The notes under the pieces: generated by a model
Databases searched by the model: none
The model's input: the letters and a program-made list of their open reading frames with translations, nothing else
Told to the model about the DNA's origin: nothing
Assembly: GCA_902594255.1 (NCBI GenBank)
Contig: CACJLN010000002.1
Location: forward strand, 62,001-126,000
Direction: 5' to 3'
Source of the DNA: an uncultured Pelagibacteraceae bacterium
GTDB lineage: Bacteria; Pseudomonadota; Alphaproteobacteria; Pelagibacterales; Pelagibacteraceae
Length of the DNA: 64,000 nt
Shown here: positions 27,969 to 36,699 of the stretch, one piece after another
How positions within the stretch are numbered: position 1 is the first letter of the stretch
How the letters are laid out: the number at the start of each line of letters is the position of its first letter
Program-made: the position numbers and the translations under genes

Positions 27969-28704
27969 AGACTTAAAACAGGTAGAATTTCAAGATCTTT
28001 GGGGGGATCATGGAATTTTCACCACTATGTGGATTTTTGGGAAACCAGCAAAAATTTTATTTTTTGATAATCATTTAAAAAATTTAATTTTATCATTGAA
28101 AAAATATCAAATAAAAAAGAAATCATTAAAGTCAGATATTTTAAAAATAATTAATAGAAATTTATCTAAAAAAAGAAAATACAATCATCTTTTGAGAATT
28201 GCTATAAATAAGAAAGTTATTTCAATCTCTTTAAGGAAACGAATTAAGCCAAAATTAAATTTTAATTTGAAGTTAGTGAAATTTAAAAGAGAAAAACCAG
28301 AATTTAAAAACCTTAAATATAAAAAAATACTTTCTTATTTATCTAAAATGGATAACTCCCAATCAGATATTGCATTAGTATCTAATAAGAAATTATTAGA
28401 AACTGGAACCTCAAATTTACTATTTGTTAAAGACCAAAGATTTTTTATTCCCAAAAAGGATTATTATGAGGGAAATACTTATAAATTTTTTAAAACAAAA
28501 ATAAGAAAGATAATTAAAAAAGATATTTTGCTTAAAGAAATAAAAAATTATGATGAAATATTATTAATAGGTTCTGGCAAAGGTGTTACTTCAGTTAAAA
28601 CTATAAATGAGCTTAGATGGAAAAGAAAAAACCTAAAAAAATTTAAATTTCTATCAAAGCAATATGAATCAGTTATAAACAAATGTAATTATTATAGATT
28701 TTAA
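27931..28704 (+). CDS. pabC: Aminotransferase class IV, 4-amino-4-deoxychorismate lyase-like
   Basis: GDHGIFTTMWIF...LLETGTSNLLFVKD...ILLIGSGKGVTSVKTIN; position after pabAB. Confidence 0.75.
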   Translation: MVTYLLKKSYQLEDLKQVEFQDLWGDHGIFTTMWIFGKPAKILFFDNHLKNLILSLKKYQIKKKSLKSDILKIINRNLSKKRKYNHLLRIAINKKVISISLRKRIKPKLNFNLKLVKFKREKPEFKNLKYKKILSYLSKMDNSQSDIALVSNKKLLETGTSNLLFVKDQRFFIPKKDYYEGNTYKFFKTKIRKIIKKDILLKEIKNYDEILLIGSGKGVTSVKTINELRWKRKNLKKFKFLSKQYESVINKCNYYRF

Positions 28705-28707
28705 TAG

Positions 28708-29106
28708 ATGAAAGATCCAAACAATCCCTGTTTATTTTGTGATGTAAAAAAAACTGGAATTGTTTATGAAAATGAGTTGGTATACGCAAGTTATGATTCA
28801 TATCCAGTTTCAGAACACCATTGCTTGATTATACCCAAAAGACATACTAAGGATTATTTTGACTTATCTAATGATGAACTGCTTGCATGTAATGATCTTA
28901 TAAAAATTGTTAAAAAAGAAATAATCAATAAAGATCCGTTAGTTAAAGGATTTAATCTAGGTACAAATATAGGAATTGTATCCGGTCAATCTATTTTACA
29001 TTGTCATTTTCATCTGATTCCCCGAAGAGAAGGAGATGTTGACAATCCCCAGGGTGGAGTGCGATCAGTCATTCCAAACAAACAACATTATAAAAGAAAT
29101 AATTAG
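28708..29106 (+). CDS. HIT family protein
   Basis: CLFCD...VSEHHCLIIPKRH...LHCHFHLIPRR. Confidence 0.94.
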   Translation: MKDPNNPCLFCDVKKTGIVYENELVYASYDSYPVSEHHCLIIPKRHTKDYFDLSNDELLACNDLIKIVKKEIINKDPLVKGFNLGTNIGIVSGQSILHCHFHLIPRREGDVDNPQGGVRSVIPNKQHYKRNN

Positions 29107-29124
29107 CCTGTTATAAAAGACAAA

Positions 29125-29159
29125 TTGACCGCAGTTTGAGGTTGAACTATAATTTCAAC
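29125..29159 (+). promoter_or_regulatory. Sigma70-like promoter of apr operon with overlapping dyad
   Basis: TTGACC (29125-29130), 17-nt spacer, TATAAT (29148-29153); dyad GTTGAA-N7-TTCAAC (29141-29159). Confidence 0.7.
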
Positions 29160-29206
29160 TATATATAAAACTTTAAAACTAATTCAAAATTTAACAAAAG
29201 GCGGAA

Positions 29207-30001
29207 ATGTTAAGTAACAATCCATTTTCAATTTTATCAGAAACTATTTCACCATTTGCAATGCAATCTTTTATTATTGCAATGGTTTTGTTGATTGCAG
29301 TTGGAACTATTATTCAAATGATACATCATAAAAATTTGACTTATTTTTTTAATAACGCAAAAAAAGCAAAACTATCAGCGACAAAAGAACTAGGTGTTGG
29401 AGAAAAAGTTTCCGTGATTGCCAAAACAACAGTTGTTGATATTGGTACTACCTCTGAACTAGGTTTTGGTAAAAGAAGATTAGCCCATGTTCTAGGAATG
29501 TATGGAACAATTTTATTTTGGGTGTCATCAGCTGTTTTAGTTTTTTGTTACACAGGTGCTGATAAACCAACTTCTCAAACTTGGTCAATGATTTGGCATG
29601 CAGGAGCAATATTAACTTGCTTAGGTGGGTATTGGTTTTGGTTTTTTTTAAGAGTAGACGTATCAGCGGAAGCTCATCCTTGGTATAGAATTATTAAAGC
29701 TGATTTATTTGTTTTAGCATTACTGGCTTGCTCAACTTTTGGGTTAGCTTGGTCATTCGCTCAATTTAATGGGCAAATAGGTCTGTCTTATTTATTCTTA
29801 ACTTTATTTGTGGCATCAAACTTAATTTTATTTGGTGGTGTTTATTGGTCAAAATTTGCACATATGTTTTATAAACCTGGAGCAGCAATACAAAAAAACT
29901 TAGCAGAAGCAGATGGTTCTAGAGATAATCTACCTCCACCAGCTGATGCCCCTGAACAATTTGGCCTGGGTATAAAAAGAGAAGAGCCAAAACATTATTA
30001 A
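29207..30001 (+). CDS. aprM: Adenylylsulfate reductase-associated membrane protein
   Basis: Multi-TM protein directly upstream of aprBA. Confidence 0.8.
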   Translation: MLSNNPFSILSETISPFAMQSFIIAMVLLIAVGTIIQMIHHKNLTYFFNNAKKAKLSATKELGVGEKVSVIAKTTVVDIGTTSELGFGKRRLAHVLGMYGTILFWVSSAVLVFCYTGADKPTSQTWSMIWHAGAILTCLGGYWFWFFLRVDVSAEAHPWYRIIKADLFVLALLACSTFGLAWSFAQFNGQIGLSYLFLTLFVASNLILFGGVYWSKFAHMFYKPGAAIQKNLAEADGSRDNLPPPADAPEQFGLGIKREEPKHY

Positions 30002-30034
30002 TATGATATTAGAAAAAGGAGTAAAATAAAAATT

Positions 30035-30505
30035 ATGTCAACTTTTGTATACATGACAAGATGTGATGGCTGTGGACACTGTGTAGACATATGTCCGTCA
30101 GACATAATGCACATTGATGAAAATATTAGAAGAGCAAAAAATATTGAACCAAATTTTTGTTGGGAATGTTATTCTTGTGTCAAAGCATGTCCAAATCATG
30201 CGATCGATGTAAGAGGGTATGCTGACTTTGCCCCGATGGGTCACAGTGTTAGAGTTAGAAGAGAAGAAGAAAAAGGAACCATCTCTTGGAAAATTAAATT
30301 TAGAAATGGAACAGAGAAAAATTTTGTTTCACCAATAACAACAAAGCCATGGGGAAAATTTATACCTAAGCTTGCTGAAGGTGATACGCCTAATCAAGGA
30401 GAAATAAACTCGCAGAGACTATATAGTGAGCCAGAGGGTTTAAATACCAATAAAGAATTACCATCAGTTCCAAAAGAATCTTTCAAAAAAGGTGTCTACT
30501 ATTAA
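30035..30505 (+). CDS. aprB: Adenylylsulfate reductase beta subunit
   Basis: RCDGCGHCVDICP and CWECYSCVKACP ferredoxin motifs. Confidence 0.93.
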   Translation: MSTFVYMTRCDGCGHCVDICPSDIMHIDENIRRAKNIEPNFCWECYSCVKACPNHAIDVRGYADFAPMGHSVRVRREEEKGTISWKIKFRNGTEKNFVSPITTKPWGKFIPKLAEGDTPNQGEINSQRLYSEPEGLNTNKELPSVPKESFKKGVYY

Positions 30506-32364
30506 TGGCTAAGCATAAAACACACTACGAAGAATGTGATGTATTAGTTGTTGGTGGCGGAATGGCTGGTACAGGAGCAACATTTGAAGCCAGGCATTGG
30601 GGAAGAGATTTAAAAATTGTTTGTGTTGAAAAAGCAAACATTGATCGAAGTGGTGCAGTCGCACAAGGTTTATATGCAATTAATTGTTACATGGGAATGC
30701 AATGGGATGAAAATCAACCTGAAGACCATGTGAGATATGCGAGAAATGATTTAATGGGAATGGTAAGGGAAGATTTAGGTTATGACATGGCTCGTCATGT
30801 AGACTCAACTGTTCACATGTTTGACGAGTGGGGTTTACCAATGATGAAAAATGAAAAAACTGGTAGATATCTTAGAGAAGGTAAATGGCAAATAATGATT
30901 CACGGTGAAAGTTATAAACCAATTGTTGCTGAGGCAGCAAAAAAATCTGCTGATAAAATTTATAACAGAATAATGGTTACACATTTGTTAATGGATGAGT
31001 CTCAAGAAAATAGAATTGGTGGTGCAGTTGGTTTTAATATGAGAACGGGTGATTTTCATGTGTTTAGAGCAAAAGCAGTTATCGTTGCTGCAGGTGGTGC
31101 ATCGCATATTTTCAAACCGAGGGCTGTAGGTGAAGGTATGGGAAGAACTTGGTATGCACCATGGAGTAATGGATCTGCATATGCCCTACCTATTGCTGCA
31201 GGTGCTAAGATGACTCAAATGGAAAATAGAATTGTGTTGTGTAGATTTAAAGATGGTTATGGACCCGTTGGAGCATATTTTTTACATTTAAAAACATATA
31301 CACAAAATGCTAATGGAGAAAACTATGAGAAAAAATGGTATGATCAAACTAAAGAATTAGTAGGGGAGTATATTGATCATCATCCAACTCCAACTTGTTT
31401 AAGAAACCATGCATTTATCCAAGAGGTAGCTGCAGGTGGTGGACCGATCCACATGGTTACCAAAGAAGCTTTTCAGGACCCACATTTAGAAACAGTTGGA
31501 TGGGAGAACTTTTTAGGAATGACAGTTGGTCAAGCTGTTGTTTGGGCATCACAAAATATTGATCCAAAATATACAAATCCAGAGCTGACAACATCTGAAC
31601 CTTACGTAATGGGTTCTCATGCTACATGTTCTGGAGCATGGGTGAGTGGACCTGAAGATCTTTCTCCTCCAGAATATTTTTGGGGTTATAATAGAATGTT
31701 AACTATTGATGGACTTTTTGGTGCGGGAGATACAGTTGGTGGTAGTGCTCATAAATTTTCATCAGGATCATTTACTGAGGGAAGATTAGCAGCCAAAGCA
31801 GCAGTCAAATACATAGAAGACAAAAAAGCTGAGGGAATCAAAGTATCTGATAATCAATGTGAAAACTTTAAGACCGCAGTATACAAACCCTTAGAAACTT
31901 TTACTGTTGCTCAAAATGAGATTACAGGTGGTACAGTATCTCCAAGTTACATATCGCCAATTCAAGGTCTACAAAGACTGCAAAAAATCATGGATGAATA
32001 TGTGGGTGGAATTACATCAAATTACATGACCAATGGAAATTTACTAAAAAAAGCATTAGAACTTTTAGATTGGCTTCAAGAGGACTTAGAAAAAGTAGGT
32101 GCAGAAGACTATCATCAATTAATGAGAGCTTGGGAATTGAAACATAGAGCTTTAACCTCTCAATGTGTAACAGAACATACCTTGTTTAGAGAAGAAACAC
32201 GTTGGCCTGGCTATTATTATAGGGGTGATCATATGAAATTAGATGATGAGAACTGGCATTGTTTGACTGTCTCAAGGAGAGATCCTAAAACTGGTAAATT
32301 TACTTTAGAAAAGGTCCCTGTTTATCATATTGTCGATGAAAAAGAGAAAAAGAAAGCCTCTTAA
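30505..32364 (+). CDS. aprA: Adenylylsulfate reductase alpha subunit
   Basis: CDVLVVGGGMAGTGATFEARHW, GAVAQGLYAINCYMG, RTWYAPWSNGSAY. Confidence 0.95.
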   Translation: MAKHKTHYEECDVLVVGGGMAGTGATFEARHWGRDLKIVCVEKANIDRSGAVAQGLYAINCYMGMQWDENQPEDHVRYARNDLMGMVREDLGYDMARHVDSTVHMFDEWGLPMMKNEKTGRYLREGKWQIMIHGESYKPIVAEAAKKSADKIYNRIMVTHLLMDESQENRIGGAVGFNMRTGDFHVFRAKAVIVAAGGASHIFKPRAVGEGMGRTWYAPWSNGSAYALPIAAGAKMTQMENRIVLCRFKDGYGPVGAYFLHLKTYTQNANGENYEKKWYDQTKELVGEYIDHHPTPTCLRNHAFIQEVAAGGGPIHMVTKEAFQDPHLETVGWENFLGMTVGQAVVWASQNIDPKYTNPELTTSEPYVMGSHATCSGAWVSGPEDLSPPEYFWGYNRMLTIDGLFGAGDTVGGSAHKFSSGSFTEGRLAAKAAVKYIEDKKAEGIKVSDNQCENFKTAVYKPLETFTVAQNEITGGTVSPSYISPIQGLQRLQKIMDEYVGGITSNYMTNGNLLKKALELLDWLQEDLEKVGAEDYHQLMRAWELKHRALTSQCVTEHTLFREETRWPGYYYRGDHMKLDDENWHCLTVSRRDPKTGKFTLEKVPVYHIVDEKEKKKAS

Positions 32365-32387
32365 TTAAACATTTTAATTAAAAATTC

Positions 32388-32738
32388 ATGGACTTATTAG
32401 CTAAATCTGATGAAGAAATTTTCGCAATAGGTAAACCATTTTGGGAGAACTTAGTAAGATCCTCAAATCTTAAGGATTATGGAAGTTTTACAAGAGATTT
32501 TTCAACACAGATGTTATTTGGTGCCAATGAGGTAGAATTGGGCAAGCAGTGGGCAAATAATGAGCTAATCACCAACTTAAATGAAACTTATGAGCCTTTC
32601 GGCACTTTAAGAAGGGGAGATCACATTACAGTTCTTATCAAACAAACTAATAAGAAAATTCCTGGTGAATTTTTAGGCAGACTTGTGCTTGGAGTAGAGG
32701 ATGGCGAGGTCAAAGTTTTTGGTGCAACTATCTACTAA
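32388..32738 (+). CDS. Hypothetical protein linked to apr operon (116 aa)
   Basis: 23-nt gap after aprA, same strand; no family recognised. Confidence 0.7.
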   Translation: MDLLAKSDEEIFAIGKPFWENLVRSSNLKDYGSFTRDFSTQMLFGANEVELGKQWANNELITNLNETYEPFGTLRRGDHITVLIKQTNKKIPGEFLGRLVLGVEDGEVKVFGATIY

Positions 32739-32801
32739 AAAAAGAATTAATTTTTCAATAATAGTTTGACAATTTATCTACCGGGTGTATGAGAAATATA
32801 A

Positions 32802-32936
32802 ATGCACCTTCCAAATATAAAAATCCCCCAAATACTCTCTGAAAAAAAAACGACTTTAATTAAAACAGGAATTTTTTCAGCAATTGTTGCTTGTTGGGGT
32901 GTAATCTTATTTGGAACTTTTATAACTTTTAGTTAA
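32802..32936 (+). CDS. 44-aa single-TM hypothetical protein
   Basis: MHLPNIKIPQILSEKKTTLIKTGIFSAIVACWGVILFGTFITFS*, translated by eye. Confidence 0.5.
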   Translation: MHLPNIKIPQILSEKKTTLIKTGIFSAIVACWGVILFGTFITFS

Positions 32937-32958
32937 GTTATATTTAAAGTTTTTTAAG

Positions 32959-34053
32959 ATGGATGTTTTTTTACCTATAGCTCAAGTATTTATTAACCCT
33001 GTCGAAATACTTTTAATAAGCGCTATAGTTGGAGTTCTCTCTGGTTTATTTGGTGTAGGGGGTGGTTTCTTAATGACACCTTTTTTAATCTTCATGGGTG
33101 TTCCCCCAGCTTATGCAGTTGCCAACGAGGCCAACAATATTTTGGCAACCTCTGTATCTGGATCAACCACTCACTGGTTAAAAAATACTTTAGATTACAA
33201 AATGGGATTTATGATTGTAATTGGTGGAACTATAGGAACCATAGTGGGTATTTTTACTTTCACATATTTTAAAGATATCGGTAAAATAGATACAGTAATT
33301 TCTTTAGCCTACATGTATATTCTTGCAATAATTGGCACTCTGATGTTAGTGGAAAGTTTGGGTGAAATTGATAAAGCCAAAAAGAACATTGTAGAGAAAA
33401 AAAAATTACATGTTCATTATTGGATACATGGACTTCCTTTTAGAATGAGGTTTCCAAAATCAAAACTATATGAAAGTATATTCACACCTATCATAATTGG
33501 ATTAGTTGTTGGGTTTATAGCAGCTATAATGGGGATAGGTGGTGCATTTATCTTAGTGCCTGCAATGATTTATATTATTAAGATGCCAACAAAATTAGTT
33601 CCTGGAACTTCCTTATTCGTAACAATTTTTGTGAGTGTCATAGTTACATTTCTTCATTCAATTAATTATGGTTCAATAGATCTAATGTTAGTGCTAATGT
33701 TAGTTATAGGCTCAATAATTGGAGTACAAGTAGGTCAAAAACTTGGTGAGCAAATTGATAGTTCTGGACTAAAAGCATTATTAGCAATTTTACTATTAAT
33801 TGTAGGAATAGTAATTGCTTATGATACTTTCTTTGCAGAAGAAACACTGAATGGCACAACACCTATAAGCGCGAAAGACTTAAATTTTTTCTCAAAGTTT
33901 ATTAAAGAGTTTTCAGAGGATATGCCATTCTTCTATGGATTATTTTCGATTTTATTTGCTGTTATTTTAGGAATTGCAGCTGCTTTTATTAGAAGATCAA
34001 TTTCAAAGTTTAGAGAAAAATATTTTAAAAAACCAGTCAAACAATCTAAATAA
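32959..34053 (+). CDS. TauE/SafE family sulfite exporter
   Basis: GLFGVGGGFLMTPFLIF and AAIMGIGGAFILVPAMIY repeats; downstream of aprA. Confidence 0.88.
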   Translation: MDVFLPIAQVFINPVEILLISAIVGVLSGLFGVGGGFLMTPFLIFMGVPPAYAVANEANNILATSVSGSTTHWLKNTLDYKMGFMIVIGGTIGTIVGIFTFTYFKDIGKIDTVISLAYMYILAIIGTLMLVESLGEIDKAKKNIVEKKKLHVHYWIHGLPFRMRFPKSKLYESIFTPIIIGLVVGFIAAIMGIGGAFILVPAMIYIIKMPTKLVPGTSLFVTIFVSVIVTFLHSINYGSIDLMLVLMLVIGSIIGVQVGQKLGEQIDSSGLKALLAILLLIVGIVIAYDTFFAEETLNGTTPISAKDLNFFSKFIKEFSEDMPFFYGLFSILFAVILGIAAAFIRRSISKFREKYFKKPVKQSK

Positions 34054-35113
34054 AAAACTTTAAATAAGTTTCTATAGTTATAATACTCACAATTCCTACA
34101 GTTAACATTGCCGTAAATCCAACAACAAAAGGTTTATAACCCATATTTCTAATATCTTTTAAGTTTGTTGATAAGCCTATAGCAGCCATAGCCATAGTTA
34201 GGAAAATTTTAGAACTTGCTCTAATAAAATCTATAATTTCAATCCAATTATTATTAGTTGAGAAAACTTCATCACCAATATTTCTAAAAATTATCATCCC
34301 AACAAAACCTAAAATAAAATAAGGAAATATACCTAAAATGGAGTAACCCTTTTTTTTTACCTGACCTCTATTATAAAGAAAGGCAAAAAGAGGGATCATC
34401 ACTATTAAAAAAGTATTTCTTAAAAGTTTTGTGACAGTTGCAACATTTAATGTTTCGGGACTATTATACTGTTGATCATATATTAATCCTGCTGCAGCAA
34501 CTTGTGATGTTTCGTGTATAGCTGTTCCTAAAAAAAGACCTGCAAATAACGAATTTCCCTCAAAATAGAAATTTGAGAAATAAGGATATAACAACATCGA
34601 TAATATTCCAAATAAAGTAATATTTGCGATTGCATAAGAAATTTCACTTTTATTTGCTTTTATTACAGGCGCGGTTGCCATGATAGCAGTTGTACCACAA
34701 ACGCTGCTTCCGATTGATATCAAGTAAGCCATCCGAGTTGGTATTTGAAGTTTCTTAATTAAAAGTTTTATTACGATTAAGACACTAATTATACAAATTA
34801 ATATCAATGGAATTGCAATTTTTCCAAACTCAAAAAACTCAAAAGGCTTTAATTGTATTCCTAAACAGATTATGCCAAGTTTTAAGATATAATCTTTAGT
34901 AAAATCCAATCCTTTTTGAAAACTTTCTCTAATCTTAAAAAAATTCCCAAAGAAAATACCGAGTAGAATTGCTATCATCGCCGTGGAGATCGGACTTTTG
35001 ATATATCCTAAAAGCTCAATACCAATAATGTTATTAAAACCTTGTGAAAGAGAATAAAGAACAAATGCAAGTATTATACCTGGTATGAACACCAAGAAAT
35101 TTTTGAACAACAT
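34046..35113 (-). CDS. YeiH/UPF0324 family putative sulfate exporter
   Basis: SPISTAMIAILLGIFFGN, GSSVCGTTAIMATAPVIKA, FLGTAIHETSQVAAAG. Confidence 0.88.
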   Translation of the reverse strand: MLFKNFLVFIPGIILAFVLYSLSQGFNNIIGIELLGYIKSPISTAMIAILLGIFFGNFFKIRESFQKGLDFTKDYILKLGIICLGIQLKPFEFFEFGKIAIPLILICIISVLIVIKLLIKKLQIPTRMAYLISIGSSVCGTTAIMATAPVIKANKSEISYAIANITLFGILSMLLYPYFSNFYFEGNSLFAGLFLGTAIHETSQVAAAGLIYDQQYNSPETLNVATVTKLLRNTFLIVMIPLFAFLYNRGQVKKKGYSILGIFPYFILGFVGMIIFRNIGDEVFSTNNNWIEIIDFIRASSKIFLTMAMAAIGLSTNLKDIRNMGYKPFVVGFTAMLTVGIVSIITIETYLKFFI

Positions 35114-35127
35114 TTTTTATTTAGTAA

Positions 35128-36294
35128 TTATGCGCTTCTATAAAGTTTAGTCATAACAAATTCTTTATGACCTAAAGCTTCAGCACAAGTTAGTCTTCCA
35201 TTGGCTACTCTTAACGCCGTCTCTATAAGCTTATCTCCAGCCTCAGACAAGTTCATTTCCCTTGAAAGAATTTTTGACACATCACAATCAACATGCTCAC
35301 TCATACTTTTTGCGGTTAATGGGTTTGCAGTTAATTTTACGACAGGCTCTATTGGATTTCCAACTATATTTCCTTGACCTGTTGGAAATAAATGAATGTT
35401 AAATCCTCCAGCAGCTTGAAGTGTAATACATTCTGCAGCTGCTGAAGATGTATCCATAAAGTAAAGTCCTGGACCTTTTGTAGGTTCTTCAGCAGGTTCA
35501 AGTACATCTATAAATTTTAGGTTTCCTATTTTTTGAAAATTCCCGAATGCTTTTTCCTCAATTGTGGTTAAACCACCCGCGATATTTCCAGCAGTTGGTT
35601 GACTTTCTGAAAGATCGTTAGTTGCTTCTTTTAATATGAAATCATTATATTCATTCCATGTTTTCATAAATTTATCAGAAGCTTCTTTAGTTGCTCCTCT
35701 TGCGGCACAAACATTTTCTGCACCAGTAAGTTCAGATGTTTCACCAAAACATAAATGAACACCCAAAGGTTCTAATTTTTCCATTAGATTTCCAACTGTT
35801 GGATTGGAAGCTAATCCTGATGTAGTGTCTGACTCTCCACATTTTACTGAAATCCATAAATCACTCATTGGACATTCTTCTCTTTGTTTTTCTGAGGCCC
35901 ATTGTGAAAATTCTTGCGCTTTTTTTGAAGCTTTCATTACAGTTCCTATATCTCCTGTACGTTCTATGTGAAAACCCTCAACTGGTTTTCCTGTTTTAGC
36001 GATTCCATCGACAATTTTTTTAGTCCATTTAGGCTCAATACCGATCACAATAACCGCTGCTACATTTGGGTTACTGCCTGTTCCAATCATTGTTCTGAAG
36101 TGTAAATCTAAGTCTGCTCCAAATTGCAGTCTTCCATAAGAATGCGGTAGTGCTATAGTCCCTTTTATATTATTAGCAACTGCTTCTGCACATGCATTAG
36201 AAATATCATCAACAGGTAAAATAATTACGTGATTTCTAGTTCCTGCTCTGCCATTTTCTCTTTTATAACCTAAAAAACTTTTTGGAATTTCCAT
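35128..36294 (-). CDS. suyB: Sulfolactate sulfo-lyase large subunit-like (UxaA/altronate dehydratase family)
   Basis: [34 protein letters not shown]; next to SAF-domain protein and xsc. Confidence 0.78.
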   Translation of the reverse strand: MEIPKSFLGYKRENGRAGTRNHVIILPVDDISNACAEAVANNIKGTIALPHSYGRLQFGADLDLHFRTMIGTGSNPNVAAVIVIGIEPKWTKKIVDGIAKTGKPVEGFHIERTGDIGTVMKASKKAQEFSQWASEKQREECPMSDLWISVKCGESDTTSGLASNPTVGNLMEKLEPLGVHLCFGETSELTGAENVCAARGATKEASDKFMKTWNEYNDFILKEATNDLSESQPTAGNIAGGLTTIEEKAFGNFQKIGNLKFIDVLEPAEEPTKGPGLYFMDTSSAAAECITLQAAGGFNIHLFPTGQGNIVGNPIEPVVKLTANPLTAKSMSEHVDCDVSKILSREMNLSEAGDKLIETALRVANGRLTCAEALGHKEFVMTKLYRSA

Positions 36295-36297
36295 TAT

Positions 36298-36582
36298 TTA
36301 CCACTTTTTAGTTTTTACATTGTGAACATGAACATGCTCACCTTTTTTGATCGCTTTAACTACTTTACCAATGTCATGACCATACTTTAAGATTGTATCA
36401 CCTTCCTTTAGATCGACCATCGCAATTTTATGACCTAAAGGTATTTCATCTACTGATTGAATAGACGCCGAGCTATCATTTTCCATAATCCAGCATTTAC
36501 AGTCTTGTTTTGGGGTTATTTTCTCTATCACTACTACACCTACATTATCTTTTTTATCGTGAATTATGATATCTGTAGCCAT
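36298..36582 (-). CDS. suyA: Sulfolactate sulfo-lyase small subunit-like (SAF domain)
   Basis: IPLGHKIAMVDLKEGDTILKYGHDIGKVVKAIKKGEHVHVHNV. Confidence 0.78.
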   Translation of the reverse strand: MATDIIIHDKKDNVGVVVIEKITPKQDCKCWIMENDSSASIQSVDEIPLGHKIAMVDLKEGDTILKYGHDIGKVVKAIKKGEHVHVHNVKTKKW

Positions 36583-36648
36583 ATTTATAGTGTCGAAATG
36601 TTTGTTTGAATTTCCAAAAATCTTATATATTAATCGCGTCTATTAAGA

Positions 36649-36670
36649 AATAGTTTTATAAAAAACTATT
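36649..36670. promoter_or_regulatory. Dyad in suyA/xsc divergent intergenic region
   Basis: AATAGTTTT (36649-36657) / AAAACTATT (36662-36670). Confidence 0.4.
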
Positions 36671-36699
36671 GCATATACTGGTTTAGAAAGGCTCTATAA

